The notes under the pieces were generated by a model. It was not told where the DNA came from. It searched no databases and worked only from the letters and a program-made list of their open reading frames with translations. A stretch of 64,000 nucleotides of DNA from JAUYQR01 sp050632395 (GTDB taxonomy: Bacteria; Pseudomonadota; Alphaproteobacteria; Rhodobacterales; Rhodobacteraceae): the NCBI RefSeq assembly GCF_050632395.1, contig NZ_CP192600.1:496001-560000 (forward strand), written 5' to 3'. The position numbers and the translations under genes are program-made. Shown piece after piece: positions 43,009-51,125 of the stretch; positions within the stretch are counted from its first letter, which is position 1, and each line of letters begins with the position of its first letter.

Positions 43009-43680
43009 GTGATTGCCTTTCAAAACGTGGCCTACAGCTATGGCGGAGGCGACCTTCTGACTGACGTGTCCGTTCGTCTGGCGCCGGGGTCGTTCCACTT
43101 TCTGACCGGGCCGTCCGGGTCGGGTAAATCGACGTTCCTGAAACTCGCCTATGCCGAGCTTTACCCGACAGCTGGCGAGGTCACGATCTTCGACCGCGAC
43201 GCCCAGACCCTGACGCGCGATGATGTCGCCATCACCCGACGCCGCATTGGCATCGTGCATCAGGACTGCAAGTTTCTTGATCACCTCAGCCTCGCCGCCA
43301 ACATGGCGCTGCCGTTCACCGTGGCTGGGCGCGACTGCGATCCGCAGGATCTCGACGATTTGCTCGCCTGGGTCGGGCTGAAGCACCTCGCAAACGCGCT
43401 GCCCCCGTCACTGTCGGGTGGCGAACGTCAGCGTGCGGCCCTTGCCCGCGCGGTCATCGTCGGACCTGACGTCATTCTTGCTGATGAACCTACCGGCAAC
43501 GTTGACTGGGAGATGTCGCTGCGCATCCTGACCCTGCTGGTCGAACTGAACCGCATGGGCAAGACCATCCTTGTCGCCACCCATGACCTCAACCTGATCC
43601 GTCAGGCGAAATCGCAGGTCGCCACCCGCGTCTTGCGCATTGCCAAGCAGAAAGTTCAGCTTGCGGGGGCCGACCTGTGA
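43009..43680 (+). CDS. ftsE: Cell division ATP-binding protein FtsE
   Basis: A 223-residue ABC ATPase: Walker A GPSGSGKS, Q-loop RRIGIVHQDCKFLDHL, signature LSGGERQRAALARA, Walker B VILADEPTGNVD, and H-loop ATHD. The start is GTG with GGGAGA 5 bases before it, giving the FtsE-like start IAFQNVAYSYGGG; an ATG at 42931 would add 26 atypical residues. With FtsX it regulates murein hydrolases at the septum. The stop overlaps the ftsX start (GTGA). Confidence 0.95.
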   Translation: MIAFQNVAYSYGGGDLLTDVSVRLAPGSFHFLTGPSGSGKSTFLKLAYAELYPTAGEVTIFDRDAQTLTRDDVAITRRRIGIVHQDCKFLDHLSLAANMALPFTVAGRDCDPQDLDDLLAWVGLKHLANALPPSLSGGERQRAALARAVIVGPDVILADEPTGNVDWEMSLRILTLLVELNRMGKTILVATHDLNLIRQAKSQVATRVLRIAKQKVQLAGADL

Positions 43681-44606
43681 AATTGCCGAAACTTTCGCTG
43701 CCAAAGCTGTCGTTGCCGCAGTTTGGCAGGGATGCAGCCCCCGTGAACCCCGCCCTCAGCATCGTGCCGCCCTCAGGCCCCACGGCAACGCTTACCACCT
43801 TCACGGCGGGGGCGATGACGTTCCTTTGCGTTTTCGCGCTTGCCCTGTCACTTGCTTCGGGACGCCTTGCCGACCGCTGGTCCGATGCATTGGCCCGCAC
43901 CGCGACGATCCGCGTTTCGGCCCCGCCCGACCAGATGCAGCTTCAGACGGATGCGATCCTGACGCTGCTGGCCAGCACGCCCGGCGTCGCGTCGTCGCGC
44001 GCGCTGACCGATGCCGAACAGCGCGCCCTGCTGGAGCCGTGGTTCGGCCCCGACCTGCCGCTTGACGCCCTGCCGATCCCTCGCCTGATCGAAATCGTCG
44101 AAGCCGACCCCGGCTATGACAGTGAAGGGCTGCGCCAGCGTCTCGCCGCTGAAGCCCCGGGTGCTGTTCTGGATGACCATACCCGCTGGCGTCGCCCCTT
44201 GGCCGAAGCGGCCGGTCGCATCCGCCTTCTGGGCGTGTTGTCCATCGGCCTTATCGGGGTTGCGATGGCCGCCATGATAACCCTTGCCGCCAGCGCCGCC
44301 CTTGCGGCCAACGCCGAAGTGATCCGCGTCCTCCGCTTGGTCGGCGCAAAGGACAGCTACATTGCCCGGGCCTTCGTCCGCCGTTTCACCGTGCGCAGCT
44401 TTACCGGCGCGTCGATCGGCGCGGTGGCTGGCTTGATCGGGGTGGCCTTCCTGCCTGCCGCAGATGCCGCAGGAGGCTTTCTTACAGGCCTTGGCTTTGT
44501 CGGCATGGGGTGGCTCTGGCCGCTTGCCTTGCCGCCGCTGGCCGCGTTTGTGGCGTTCGCGGCCACACGCCGAGCCGCATTTGCCAAACTGAAAGAGCTG
44601 ACATGA
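43677..44606 (+). CDS. ftsX: Cell division protein FtsX
   Basis: A 309-residue inner-membrane protein, starting at GTG. It has a cytoplasmic tail, a first helix near residue 45, a periplasmic domain (about residues 65-165), and a cluster of three helices at the C-terminal end (LLGVLSIGLIGVAMAAMITLAAS; FTGASIGAVAGLIGVAFLP). FtsX has the ATPase FtsE as a partner and passes a conformational signal to cell-wall hydrolases. The stop overlaps the plsC ATG. Confidence 0.92.
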   Translation: MKLPKLSLPKLSLPQFGRDAAPVNPALSIVPPSGPTATLTTFTAGAMTFLCVFALALSLASGRLADRWSDALARTATIRVSAPPDQMQLQTDAILTLLASTPGVASSRALTDAEQRALLEPWFGPDLPLDALPIPRLIEIVEADPGYDSEGLRQRLAAEAPGAVLDDHTRWRRPLAEAAGRIRLLGVLSIGLIGVAMAAMITLAASAALAANAEVIRVLRLVGAKDSYIARAFVRRFTVRSFTGASIGAVAGLIGVAFLPAADAAGGFLTGLGFVGMGWLWPLALPPLAAFVAFAATRRAAFAKLKELT

Positions 44607-45331
44607 TCGCGCTTCGCTGGCTTCTCTCTCTGATCTTCGTCGTGCAAATGTATCTGGCGATGGCCGTGATCGCCGTCATATTCGCACCTTGGGCGCTTTT
44701 TTCACGCACTGGCGCGCGGCTGGCCTGCAAGGCATATTGCCGCTGGGTGGTCCTAACGCTGCGTCTGCTCTGTGGTTTGCGCTGCGAAGTGCGCGGCACG
44801 CCCCCCGCGACCGAGGCAGTGATCGCCGCCAAGCATCAAAGCTTTCTCGACATCATACTGATCTTCAACGCCGTCCCGGCTGGCAAGTTCATCATGAAAC
44901 GGGAACTGATCTACACGCCTTTCCTTGGTCAATACGCGCTGAAGATTGGCTGCGTGCCGGTCAACCGGGGCAAGCGGGGCGCCGCAATCACCCGGATGAA
45001 GGCTGATGTCGCCAAGGGCGCGGCCGAACCCGGCCAGCTTATCATCTACCCGCAAGGCACCCGTGTCGCCCCCGGCGTGGCGAAACCCTACAAGGTCGGA
45101 ACCGGCCTCCTTTACGAACAACTCGGTCAGCCGTGTTATCCCGTGGCCACCAATGTTGGCGTGTTCTGGCCAAAGCGCGGCATCCTGCGCCACCCGGGCC
45201 TCGCCGTGGTGGAGTTCCTGCCGGCGATCCCGCCAGGCAAGCCGATCCCGGTCTTCATGGCCGAGCTTGAAGCCACCGTTGAAACGCACTCCGACCGCCT
45301 GATGGACGAAGCGGGCTTCATACCGCGCTAA
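44603..45331 (+). CDS. plsC: 1-acyl-sn-glycerol-3-phosphate acyltransferase
   Basis: A 242-residue membrane-bound acyltransferase with the HxxxxD motif (AAKHQSFLDIILI), the second block KFIMKRELIYTPFLGQYALKIGCVPVNR, and the YPQGTR motif. It makes phosphatidic acid from lysophosphatidic acid. ATGA overlap with ftsX places it in the same operon, an arrangement seen widely in Rhodobacterales, possibly linking membrane supply to division. Confidence 0.93.
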   Translation: MIALRWLLSLIFVVQMYLAMAVIAVIFAPWALFSRTGARLACKAYCRWVVLTLRLLCGLRCEVRGTPPATEAVIAAKHQSFLDIILIFNAVPAGKFIMKRELIYTPFLGQYALKIGCVPVNRGKRGAAITRMKADVAKGAAEPGQLIIYPQGTRVAPGVAKPYKVGTGLLYEQLGQPCYPVATNVGVFWPKRGILRHPGLAVVEFLPAIPPGKPIPVFMAELEATVETHSDRLMDEAGFIPR

Positions 45332-45379
45332 GGCCGCAATCCCGTTGCGACTGCCACGGCTCCGGCGCATTATTGGTCG

Positions 45380-45748
45380 ATGCCGACGTCCGCTGCCACC
45401 ATTGACCACTTCTTCGACACGCTGTCACCGCTGGCCCTGACAGCGCGGCGGATGTTCGGTGAATACGCGGTCTACCTTAACGGAAAGGTCGTCGGCTTTG
45501 TCTGTGACGACCAACTTTTCCTCAAGATAACACCGTGCAGTTCCGCACTTCTGCCCGACGCGTCGCATCAACCCTGCTACCCTGGGTCGAAGGACTACCT
45601 TCTTGTTTCCGAAGCTCTTGATGATCCCGACCGGGTGATGGCAGCACTGCGCACATTGGCTGAAGACGTGCCATCGCCGAAGCCCAAACCAGTCAGGCAG
45701 CGACGGGCGGCAGTCACGCCAGTTTCAGCGCCACGATCCCGCCGATGA
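45380..45748 (+). CDS. TfoX/Sxy N-terminal domain protein
   Basis: A 122-residue protein. Residues 10-100 match the TfoX_N fold: LSPLALTARRMFGEYAVYLNGKVVGFVCDDQLFLKITP and YPGSKDYLLVSEALDD. The C-terminal part is a basic, proline-rich tail. TfoX/Sxy stimulates competence genes in gammaproteobacteria; the stand-alone N-terminal domain in alphaproteobacteria has no shown role. Its 3' end overlaps by 35 bases that of the converging SugE-like gene. Confidence 0.85.
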   Translation: MPTSAATIDHFFDTLSPLALTARRMFGEYAVYLNGKVVGFVCDDQLFLKITPCSSALLPDASHQPCYPGSKDYLLVSEALDDPDRVMAALRTLAEDVPSPKPKPVRQRRAAVTPVSAPRSRR

Positions 45749-46031
45749 TCAGCAGGATTCCTGCGATCCGCAGCGCGCTGACCGGTTCGCCGAACAGGAT
45801 TACTGCCGCGACCGCCGTGCCGACCGCCCCGATCCCAACCCAGACGGCATAGGCCGTGCCCACCGGAATATCGCGCATCGCCACGCTTAAAAGATAGAAA
45901 CTCGCCAGCGCTCCGATCACCGTCAGGGCTGAAGGGATCGGTTTTGAAAAGCCTTCCGAATACTTCAGCCCCAGCGCCCAGCCGGTTTCCAGCAACCCGG
46001 CAATGACGATCAAAAGCCAGGGGCTTGTCAC
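45714..46031 (-). CDS. SMR-family guanidinium exporter-like protein (SugE/Gdx)
   Basis: A 105-residue four-helix protein of the small multidrug resistance family. The first helix ends with the Gdx-type motif GLLETGWALGLKYSEGF (glutamate 15 is the proton/guanidinium site), which fits SugE/Gdx better than EmrE. It is an antiparallel dimer in the inner membrane. It starts at GTG in a GTGA overlap with the accA stop, so its expression seems tied to fatty acid synthesis genes. No guanidine riboswitch was recognised. Confidence 0.85.
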   Translation of the reverse strand: MTSPWLLIVIAGLLETGWALGLKYSEGFSKPIPSALTVIGALASFYLLSVAMRDIPVGTAYAVWVGIGAVGTAVAAVILFGEPVSALRIAGILLIIGGIVALKLA

Positions 46032-46987
46032 GCGGCCAGCCCTTTGGTCCCCATGTCGAGAAACTTCTGCCGCCGGTCGCGGATAAGGGCCTCGGGCTTC
46101 TTGCCCGACAGGTCTTTCAGCATCGTCTCGATCGCCTTGCCGACCGCGTCGATCGCTTCCTTGGGGGCACGTTGCGCTCCGCCCATCGGCTCCTTGATGA
46201 TCCGGTCGATGACTCCCAGCTTCTGCAAATCCTGCGCCGTCAGCCGCAGCGCCTCGGCCGCCTCCCGCATCTTGTCGGCGTCCTTCCAAAGGATCGACGC
46301 GCACCCCTCGGGCGAAATCACCGAATAGACAGAATGTTCCAGCATCGCCACGCGGTTCGCCGTCGCAAAGGCCACGGCGCCCCCCGATCCGCCTTCACCG
46401 ATGACAACGGAAATCAGCGGCACGCCGATCGCCAGACACTTCTCGGTGCTGCGCGCAATAGCTTCGGCCTGACCGCGTTCTTCGGCCCCCTTGCCTGGAT
46501 AGGCGCCGGGCGTGTCGACCAAAGTGATCACCGGCAGCCGGAATCGGTCGGCCAGGTCCATCAGGCGGATAGCCTTGCGATAGCCTTCGGGCCGCGCCAT
46601 CCCGAAATTGCGCTCGATCCGGGTCTTGGTGTCGTTGCCCTTTTCATGCCCGATCACGACGACCGGCTGATCGTTGAACCGCGCGATCCCGCCCATCACG
46701 GCATGGTCGTCGGCAAATGCGCGGTCGCCGGCAAGGCTAGTGAATTCGGTAAATAGCGCCTCGACATAATCCTTGCAATGCGGCCGGTCCGGGTGCCGGG
46801 CGACCAAGCATTTTTGCCAGGCGGTTAGATTCTTGTAGAGGTCGCGCAGCGCGGTTTCGGCCTTGCGATCCAGCGCCTCCGCTTCTTTCGATACATCCAT
46901 CCCGGGGCTGCTCTTGGCCATCGCCCTTAGCTCTTCGGCCTTGCCTTCGATTTCGGCGAGGGGCTTTTCGAATTCCAGGTAATTCAT
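46028..46987 (-). CDS. accA: Acetyl-CoA carboxylase carboxyltransferase subunit alpha
   Basis: A 319-residue protein with the expected AccA features: MNYLEFEKPLAEIEGKAEELR at the start, ITLVDTPGAYPGKGAEERGQAEAIAR, and GEGGSGGAVAFATANRVAMLEHSVYSVISPEG. It pairs with AccD to transfer the carboxyl group to acetyl-CoA in the first step of fatty acid synthesis. ATG 46987 was chosen with AAGGA about 9 bases upstream; the ATG at 46996 has no ribosome site. Its GTGA junction leads into the SMR gene. Confidence 0.96.
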   Translation of the reverse strand: MNYLEFEKPLAEIEGKAEELRAMAKSSPGMDVSKEAEALDRKAETALRDLYKNLTAWQKCLVARHPDRPHCKDYVEALFTEFTSLAGDRAFADDHAVMGGIARFNDQPVVVIGHEKGNDTKTRIERNFGMARPEGYRKAIRLMDLADRFRLPVITLVDTPGAYPGKGAEERGQAEAIARSTEKCLAIGVPLISVVIGEGGSGGAVAFATANRVAMLEHSVYSVISPEGCASILWKDADKMREAAEALRLTAQDLQKLGVIDRIIKEPMGGAQRAPKEAIDAVGKAIETMLKDLSGKKPEALIRDRRQKFLDMGTKGLAA

Positions 46988-47281
46988 CAGTGTCATCCTT
47001 CCGGGGGCCGTTCCTATATGCCCCCGGCCCTGCCGTGATGCAACTCGGCAAGATTTGGCGGGCGCGTCCGCGCTGTGCCATGCTTCCGGAACCAGAGGAT
47101 CACACGCCTTCAAACAGCAGCGCCCCGTGGCTTGGCCACGGGGCGTGCATCCTCCCATTCGCCGCGCGGGGCCTCCCCTCCCCATGGGTGCGCGGCTCAG
47201 GTATTCTTTCGCTATCTGCCCGGTGTTCAGGCTGACGCTTGGGAAAGCTGCCCGTTTCAAGGGCGGTTTGTCAACGATTAC
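46988..47281. other. 294-base gap between accA and mcl1, including the accA promoter region
   Basis: No gene is supported here: short frames on both strands lack ribosome sites. The hairpin at 47121-47145 likely marks the end of the mcl1 transcript. The portion closer to accA must contain its promoter, but no clear -35/-10 pair could be chosen. Confidence 0.5.
47121..47145. terminator. Hairpin CGCCCCGTGG-CTTGG-CCACGGGGCG between mcl1 and accA
   Basis: A perfect 10-bp stem with a 5-base loop, about 137 bases beyond the mcl1 stop and 134 bases before the accA ATG. The minus strand after the stem reads CTGCTGTTTG, a weak T-tract. It may terminate or protect the 3' end of mcl1 RNA. Confidence 0.55.
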
Positions 47282-48241
47282 TCAGGCTCCCGTTATGATT
47301 TCGGCCTGTCGCACGATCACCTCTGCCTGCCGCATGCTGGCGATGTCAACCAGCCGACCCTTGTAGACTGCGGCGCCCTGCCCGCCAGCCTTTGCCACCT
47401 CCATCGCCGCGAGAATCTCTCGCGCTTCGGTCACCGCTGTATCGGACGGAGTGAACACCTCATTCGCCAAGGCCACCTGCTTGGGGTGGATCGCCCACTT
47501 GCCGACCATCCCCAGGGTCGCCGACCGCCGCGCTTGGGCCTTGAACCCCTCCTCGTCAGAGAAATCTCCGAACGGCCCGTCCACCGGCAAGACGCCATGA
47601 GTCCGGCAGGCTGCGACGATCGCCGCCTGCGCCCAATGCCAAGGGTCGGACCAATACTTCGCCCCTTCCCGATGCATGTAATAGTTTTCCTGCGTCCCGC
47701 CGATACCGGTGGTCTGCATCCCCATGCTGGCGGCGAAGTCCGCCGCCCCAAGGCTCATCGCCTGTAGTCTGGGCGAAGATGTAGCGATTTCCTCGACATG
47801 TGTGATCCCGGCAGCGGTCTCGATGATGACTTCAAGGCTGATCCGTTTCTTGCGCCCTACTGCCGTCTCGCAAGCCGTGACCAAGGCGTCCACAGCATAG
47901 ACATCGGCGGCACAGCCGACCTTGGGGATCATGATCTGGTCAAGCCGGTCTCCTGCCTGTTCCAAAAGATCGACCACATCCCGATACCAGTACGGGGTGT
48001 CGAGGCCATTGATGCGAACGCTCAATGTCTTGCGGCCCCACTCGATGTCGGTAATCGCCTTGATGATGTTCGCTCGCGCCGTCGCCTTGTCGGCGGGTGC
48101 CACTGAATCCTCAAGGTCGAGGTTGATCACATCAGCCGCCGAAGCCGCCATCTTGGCGAAAAGTTCAGGGCGCGAGCCGGGACCAAAAAGCTGGCAACGA
48201 TTCGGGCGGGCGGGCGCCGCGGGCTGCAGACGGAAGCTCAT
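47282..48241 (-). CDS. mcl1: L-malyl-CoA/beta-methylmalyl-CoA lyase (Mcl1-type)
   Basis: A 319-residue HpcH/HpaI aldolase/citrate lyase-family enzyme. The N-terminus RLQPAAPARPNRCQLFGPGSRPELF and DVINLDLEDSVAP match Rhodobacter Mcl1 almost word for word from memory. It cleaves (2R,3S)-beta-methylmalyl-CoA to glyoxylate and propionyl-CoA and makes L-malyl-CoA in the ethylmalonyl-CoA pathway, the acetate-assimilation route in rhodobacters. GAGAGGA lies 5 bases before the ATG. No other pathway gene is in the window. Confidence 0.93.
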   Translation of the reverse strand: MSFRLQPAAPARPNRCQLFGPGSRPELFAKMAASAADVINLDLEDSVAPADKATARANIIKAITDIEWGRKTLSVRINGLDTPYWYRDVVDLLEQAGDRLDQIMIPKVGCAADVYAVDALVTACETAVGRKKRISLEVIIETAAGITHVEEIATSSPRLQAMSLGAADFAASMGMQTTGIGGTQENYYMHREGAKYWSDPWHWAQAAIVAACRTHGVLPVDGPFGDFSDEEGFKAQARRSATLGMVGKWAIHPKQVALANEVFTPSDTAVTEAREILAAMEVAKAGGQGAAVYKGRLVDIASMRQAEVIVRQAEIITGA

Positions 48242-48293
48242 GAATTCCTCTCGGCAACTTAATTTCTTGTGTGGGCGCCTTAGCGTTAGTTTG

Positions 48294-48313
48294 TTGCGCA
48301 AAAAAATGCAACC
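48294..48313. promoter_or_regulatory. Possible operator upstream of mcl1: TTGCGCAA-AAAA-ATGCAACC
   Basis: In the 168-base divergent region between mcl1 and the ICMT-like gene, an 8-bp palindrome TTGCGCAA is followed after four A by a partial second half-site. Regulators of propionyl-/acetyl-CoA metabolism in Rhodobacter (the RamB/ScfR group) bind paired TTTGCAAA-like sites four bases apart, so this is a candidate. The half-sites differ clearly from the known one, so the call is tentative. Confidence 0.3.
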
Positions 48314-48409
48314 AACCTTATGCATGCGCAGCAATATCGGGCCACGAATATGACTATTGACCGCACGTAAATAAACGGGCCCATACGCGCGAAAATAAGG
48401 AAGTTCTGA

Positions 48410-49024
48410 GTGTCCAGTCCGCCGCGCGCCATGCCAGTGAACCAGTTAATTCGTGTAAACATCCTCCGAGTAGCGTTTGTTCTGACTCTTCCCCTGACGA
48501 TATGTGCCGTATCGCCCTGGTCCGGCCCGTTGCGCGAAATAATGGATGTCGTCGGCATCGGGCTTGTCGTCGCAGCAGTTCTTGGGCGGTTCTGGTCGAT
48601 ACTCTACATCGGTGGGCACAAGAACGTGACGGTCATGCAGGACGGCCCCTACTCGATCTGCCGCCATCCCCTTTACCTGTTCTCGACAATTGGCGTGTTG
48701 GGCTTCGGCCTCATGCTCGGGTCGGTGGTCATGACGCTCTTGTTGGGGGGCTTAACCTTGGCAGTTCTCTCTATCACCGCGCGCAAGGAAGAGGCATTTC
48801 TTCGCGGCAAGTTCGGTCTGACCTATGACGCCTACGCTGTCCGTGTGCCGATGATCGTGCCCCGGCTTTCAGGCTTCAAGACCGAGGCAACTCTGACGAT
48901 ATCGGTCCCTCACTTGCGCCACAACCTGATGGACGCGCTGGTCTTCCTGACGTTCATTCCGCTTGCAAGACTGTTGGAGCATGTTCAGGCTGTGAAGGTT
49001 CTTCCCGGCTTTCCTATTTGGTAA
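48410..49024 (+). CDS. Isoprenylcysteine carboxyl methyltransferase-like membrane enzyme
   Basis: A 204-residue membrane protein with several helices. The C-terminal half has the ICMT/phospholipid methyltransferase signature: VMQDGPYSICRHPLYLFSTIGVLGFGLMLGS and EEAFLRGKFGLTYDAYAVRVPMIVPR. Bacterial relatives methylate lipids or quinone-like compounds using SAM; the substrate here is unknown. GTG start at 48410 is supported by AAGGAA 7 bases before it; an ATG at 48431 is the alternative. It precedes the DgcA-like gene by 34 bases. Confidence 0.8.
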   Translation: MSSPPRAMPVNQLIRVNILRVAFVLTLPLTICAVSPWSGPLREIMDVVGIGLVVAAVLGRFWSILYIGGHKNVTVMQDGPYSICRHPLYLFSTIGVLGFGLMLGSVVMTLLLGGLTLAVLSITARKEEAFLRGKFGLTYDAYAVRVPMIVPRLSGFKTEATLTISVPHLRHNLMDALVFLTFIPLARLLEHVQAVKVLPGFPIW

Positions 49025-49058
49025 GACGGGGCCATCTCAACCTGTAAAGCCGTTTTCC

Positions 49059-50021
49059 ATGATCACTGCGACAGAAGACCGCTTTGCTTTGGCGCAGGCC
49101 TTTACTATCAGCCGAGGATCCAAGACTGAGGCGCGGGTGCTGACGGTGCGCATCACTCGGGGCGGCGTTACGGGGTGGGGTGAATGTGTGCCTTATGCCC
49201 GCTACGGCGAAACGCTGGAAAGCGTGCGTGCCGCCGTCGATGCCCTGACTTCGAACATAACCCGGCAAGACTTGCAGTACGCGCTTGCCCCCGGTGCTGC
49301 GCGCAACGCGGTCGATGCGGCCCTTTGGGACCTTGAAGCAAAGCAGGCAGGGGTGGGCGTCTGGGCGCTTGCCGGCTTGCCTCCGCCCCGGCCCGTTCTG
49401 ACCGCGTACACCCTTTCCCTCGCCCCTCCGGTGGAGATGAGAAAGGCGGCCAGCCTCAACGCGCACCGGCCGATCCTGAAGATCAAGCTGGGCACCCCTG
49501 ACGACATGCCCCGGCTGGAGGCGGTGCGCGCGGGTGCGCCGCACTGCCGACTGATTGTCGATGCCAATGAAGGTTGGACGCCCGAGGTCTACACCGACCT
49601 TGCACCGCATCTGGTACGGCTGGGGGTCGAACTGGTGGAACAACCCCTTCCCGCCGGGGCAGATGGGATGTTGTCCGAGATTGCCCGGCCGGTTCCGGTG
49701 TGTGCCGACGAAGCCTGCCACGACCGGGTCAGCCTTGCCGATCTTCGTGGCAAGTATGATGTGGTGAACCTGAAGCTCGACAAGACCGGCGGATTGACCG
49801 AGGCGCTGGCCATGCGGGAGGAGGCGCGGTCGATGGGGTTTCGGGTCATGGTCGGCTGCATGGTCGGATCGTCCCTGGCAATGGCCCCGGCTGTGCTTTT
49901 GGCGCAAGGGGCAGATTGGACTGATCTTGACGCGCCGCTGCTTCTGGCCGAAGACCGGGAAAACCCCCTGCACTATGATGCCGATGGGGTGCACCCACCC
50001 GACGCCAACCTTTGGGGATAA
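49059..50021 (+). CDS. Enolase-superfamily dipeptide epimerase/N-acetyl-D-Glu racemase (DgcA-like)
   Basis: A 320-residue mandelate racemase/muconate-type enzyme. The acid/base lysines are in LKIKLG and NLKLDKTGG, metal ligands in DANEGW, VEQPLP and ADEACHD, giving the full MLE-type set. This matches L-Ala-D/L-Glu epimerases and the later-described N-acetyl-D-glutamate racemase DgcA. It is followed after 3 bases by a D-amino-acid transaminase gene, so a D-amino acid role is likely. No dgcN-type N-acetyltransferase is adjacent. Confidence 0.85.
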   Translation: MITATEDRFALAQAFTISRGSKTEARVLTVRITRGGVTGWGECVPYARYGETLESVRAAVDALTSNITRQDLQYALAPGAARNAVDAALWDLEAKQAGVGVWALAGLPPPRPVLTAYTLSLAPPVEMRKAASLNAHRPILKIKLGTPDDMPRLEAVRAGAPHCRLIVDANEGWTPEVYTDLAPHLVRLGVELVEQPLPAGADGMLSEIARPVPVCADEACHDRVSLADLRGKYDVVNLKLDKTGGLTEALAMREEARSMGFRVMVGCMVGSSLAMAPAVLLAQGADWTDLDAPLLLAEDRENPLHYDADGVHPPDANLWG

Positions 50022-50024
50022 AAC

Positions 50025-50888
50025 ATGAGCCGCACCGTCTATGTGAACGGAGACTACCTGCCGGAAGCGGAGGCGAGGGTTTCGATCTTTGACCGCGGGT
50101 TCCTGATGGCCGACGGGGTTTACGAAGTGACGAGCGTGCTGGACGGCAAGCTGATCGACTTCAAGGGTCATGCGAAGCGGTTGGCGCGGTCTTTGGCAGA
50201 GCTGGAGATGACGTGCCCGGTGTCGGAGGCGGAGTTGCTGGCGATGCATCGGGAGCTGGTGGCGCGCAACGGGATCGAGCATGGGATGATCTACCTGCAG
50301 GTCACGCGGGGCAATCCGGGGGATCGATCGTTCCTGTTTCCCGACCCATCGCTGCCAGGAACGGTGGTGGCGTTCACCCAGAACGTGCCGAACCTGGCCG
50401 ATGCGCCGGCGGCGAAGGTGGGGTTCAAGGTGATCTCGATCCCGGACCTGCGGTGGAGCCGGGTGGACATCAAGACGGTGCAGCTGCTCTACCCCTCGAT
50501 GGGCAAGATGGCGGCGAAGAAGGCGGGTGTCGATGACAGCTGGTTTCTGGACGAGGCCGGGGCGGTGACGGAGGGGACGTCGAATAACGCCTACATCGTG
50601 AAAGGCAATCGGATCATCACGCGGCAGCTGGGGTCGGACATCCTGCACGGGATCACGCGGGCGGCTGTGCTGCGGTTCGCGGCGGAGGCGCAGTTCGAGG
50701 TTGAGGAGCGGCCCTTCACGATCGCGGAGGCGCAGGGGGCGGATGAGGCGTTTTCGACGGCGGCGTCGATCTTTGTGATGCCGGTGGTCGAGCTTGACGG
50801 CATGGCAATCGGGACCGGAAAGCCGGGGCCGGTAGCGGTGCGGCTGCGGGAAATCTATCTGGACGAGATGAGGAAGGCCGCGATCTGA
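50025..50888 (+). CDS. dat: D-amino-acid transaminase (class IV PLP)
   Basis: A 287-residue branched-chain/D-amino-acid transaminase fold. N-terminus VYVNGDYLPEAEARVSIFDRGF, PLP lysine K150 in RVDIKTVQLLY and the ending EAFSTAASIFVMPVVELDG fit D-alanine/D-glutamate transaminases. It interconverts D-amino acids and oxo acids, supplying D-Glu or using D-Ala. The gene starts the strongly G-rich zone of the window. The 17-bp palindrome begins 6 bases after its stop. Confidence 0.88.
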   Translation: MSRTVYVNGDYLPEAEARVSIFDRGFLMADGVYEVTSVLDGKLIDFKGHAKRLARSLAELEMTCPVSEAELLAMHRELVARNGIEHGMIYLQVTRGNPGDRSFLFPDPSLPGTVVAFTQNVPNLADAPAAKVGFKVISIPDLRWSRVDIKTVQLLYPSMGKMAAKKAGVDDSWFLDEAGAVTEGTSNNAYIVKGNRIITRQLGSDILHGITRAAVLRFAAEAQFEVEERPFTIAEAQGADEAFSTAASIFVMPVVELDGMAIGTGKPGPVAVRLREIYLDEMRKAAI

Positions 50889-50894
50889 GGGCCG

Positions 50895-50911
50895 TGTCCC
50901 ACCGTGGGACA
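50895..50911. repeat. Palindrome TGTCCCACCGTGGGACA, copy 3, with T-tract
   Basis: Exact reverse complement of copies 1 and 2, starting 6 bases after the dat stop. It is followed by TTTTTT, so on the plus strand it can act as an intrinsic terminator. This copy supports the view that the family serves as 3'-end elements. Confidence 0.9.
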
Positions 50912-51070
50912 TTTTTTCGGCCGTTTGAATTCAATGACTTGCGGAGCAGATTAGGAAATCTTTAACGAATTTCCGTGCGCTGTCTGCCTGCTCATTGACT
51001 GCAAGAGCTGCGGCAGCGGCATGCGGCGCCAAGTGCAACGGAGGCAGTTCTTCTGGCATTCGGCACTACT

Positions 51071-51125
51071 GGAGGGTTTCACACCCTCCAGACCTCCCGT
51101 GGGATATTTTTTGGACAGACGAAGG
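51071..51125. repeat. Hairpin + CTCCCGTGGGATATTT repeat, copy 1
   Basis: GGAGGG-TTTCACA-CCCTCC hairpin (51071-51089) followed by AGACCTCCCGTGGGATATTTTTT. The second part also contains CTCCCGTGGG, and the T-run could support termination on the plus strand. Related elements lie at 56046-56175 and 61105-61165; the shared part is about 45 bases. It lies 180 bases after the dat stop, in a gap facing the minus-strand hemolysin III gene. Confidence 0.85.

Noticed and set aside
46990..47767. Plus-strand frames in the accA-mcl1 gap and over mcl1
   Set aside because: No ribosome site or family similarity; they partly lie antisense to mcl1.
49014..50912. 632-codon minus-strand frame across the DgcA-like and dat genes
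   Set aside because: Antisense to two motif-complete enzymes; its translation has the arginine/histidine bias of shadows.
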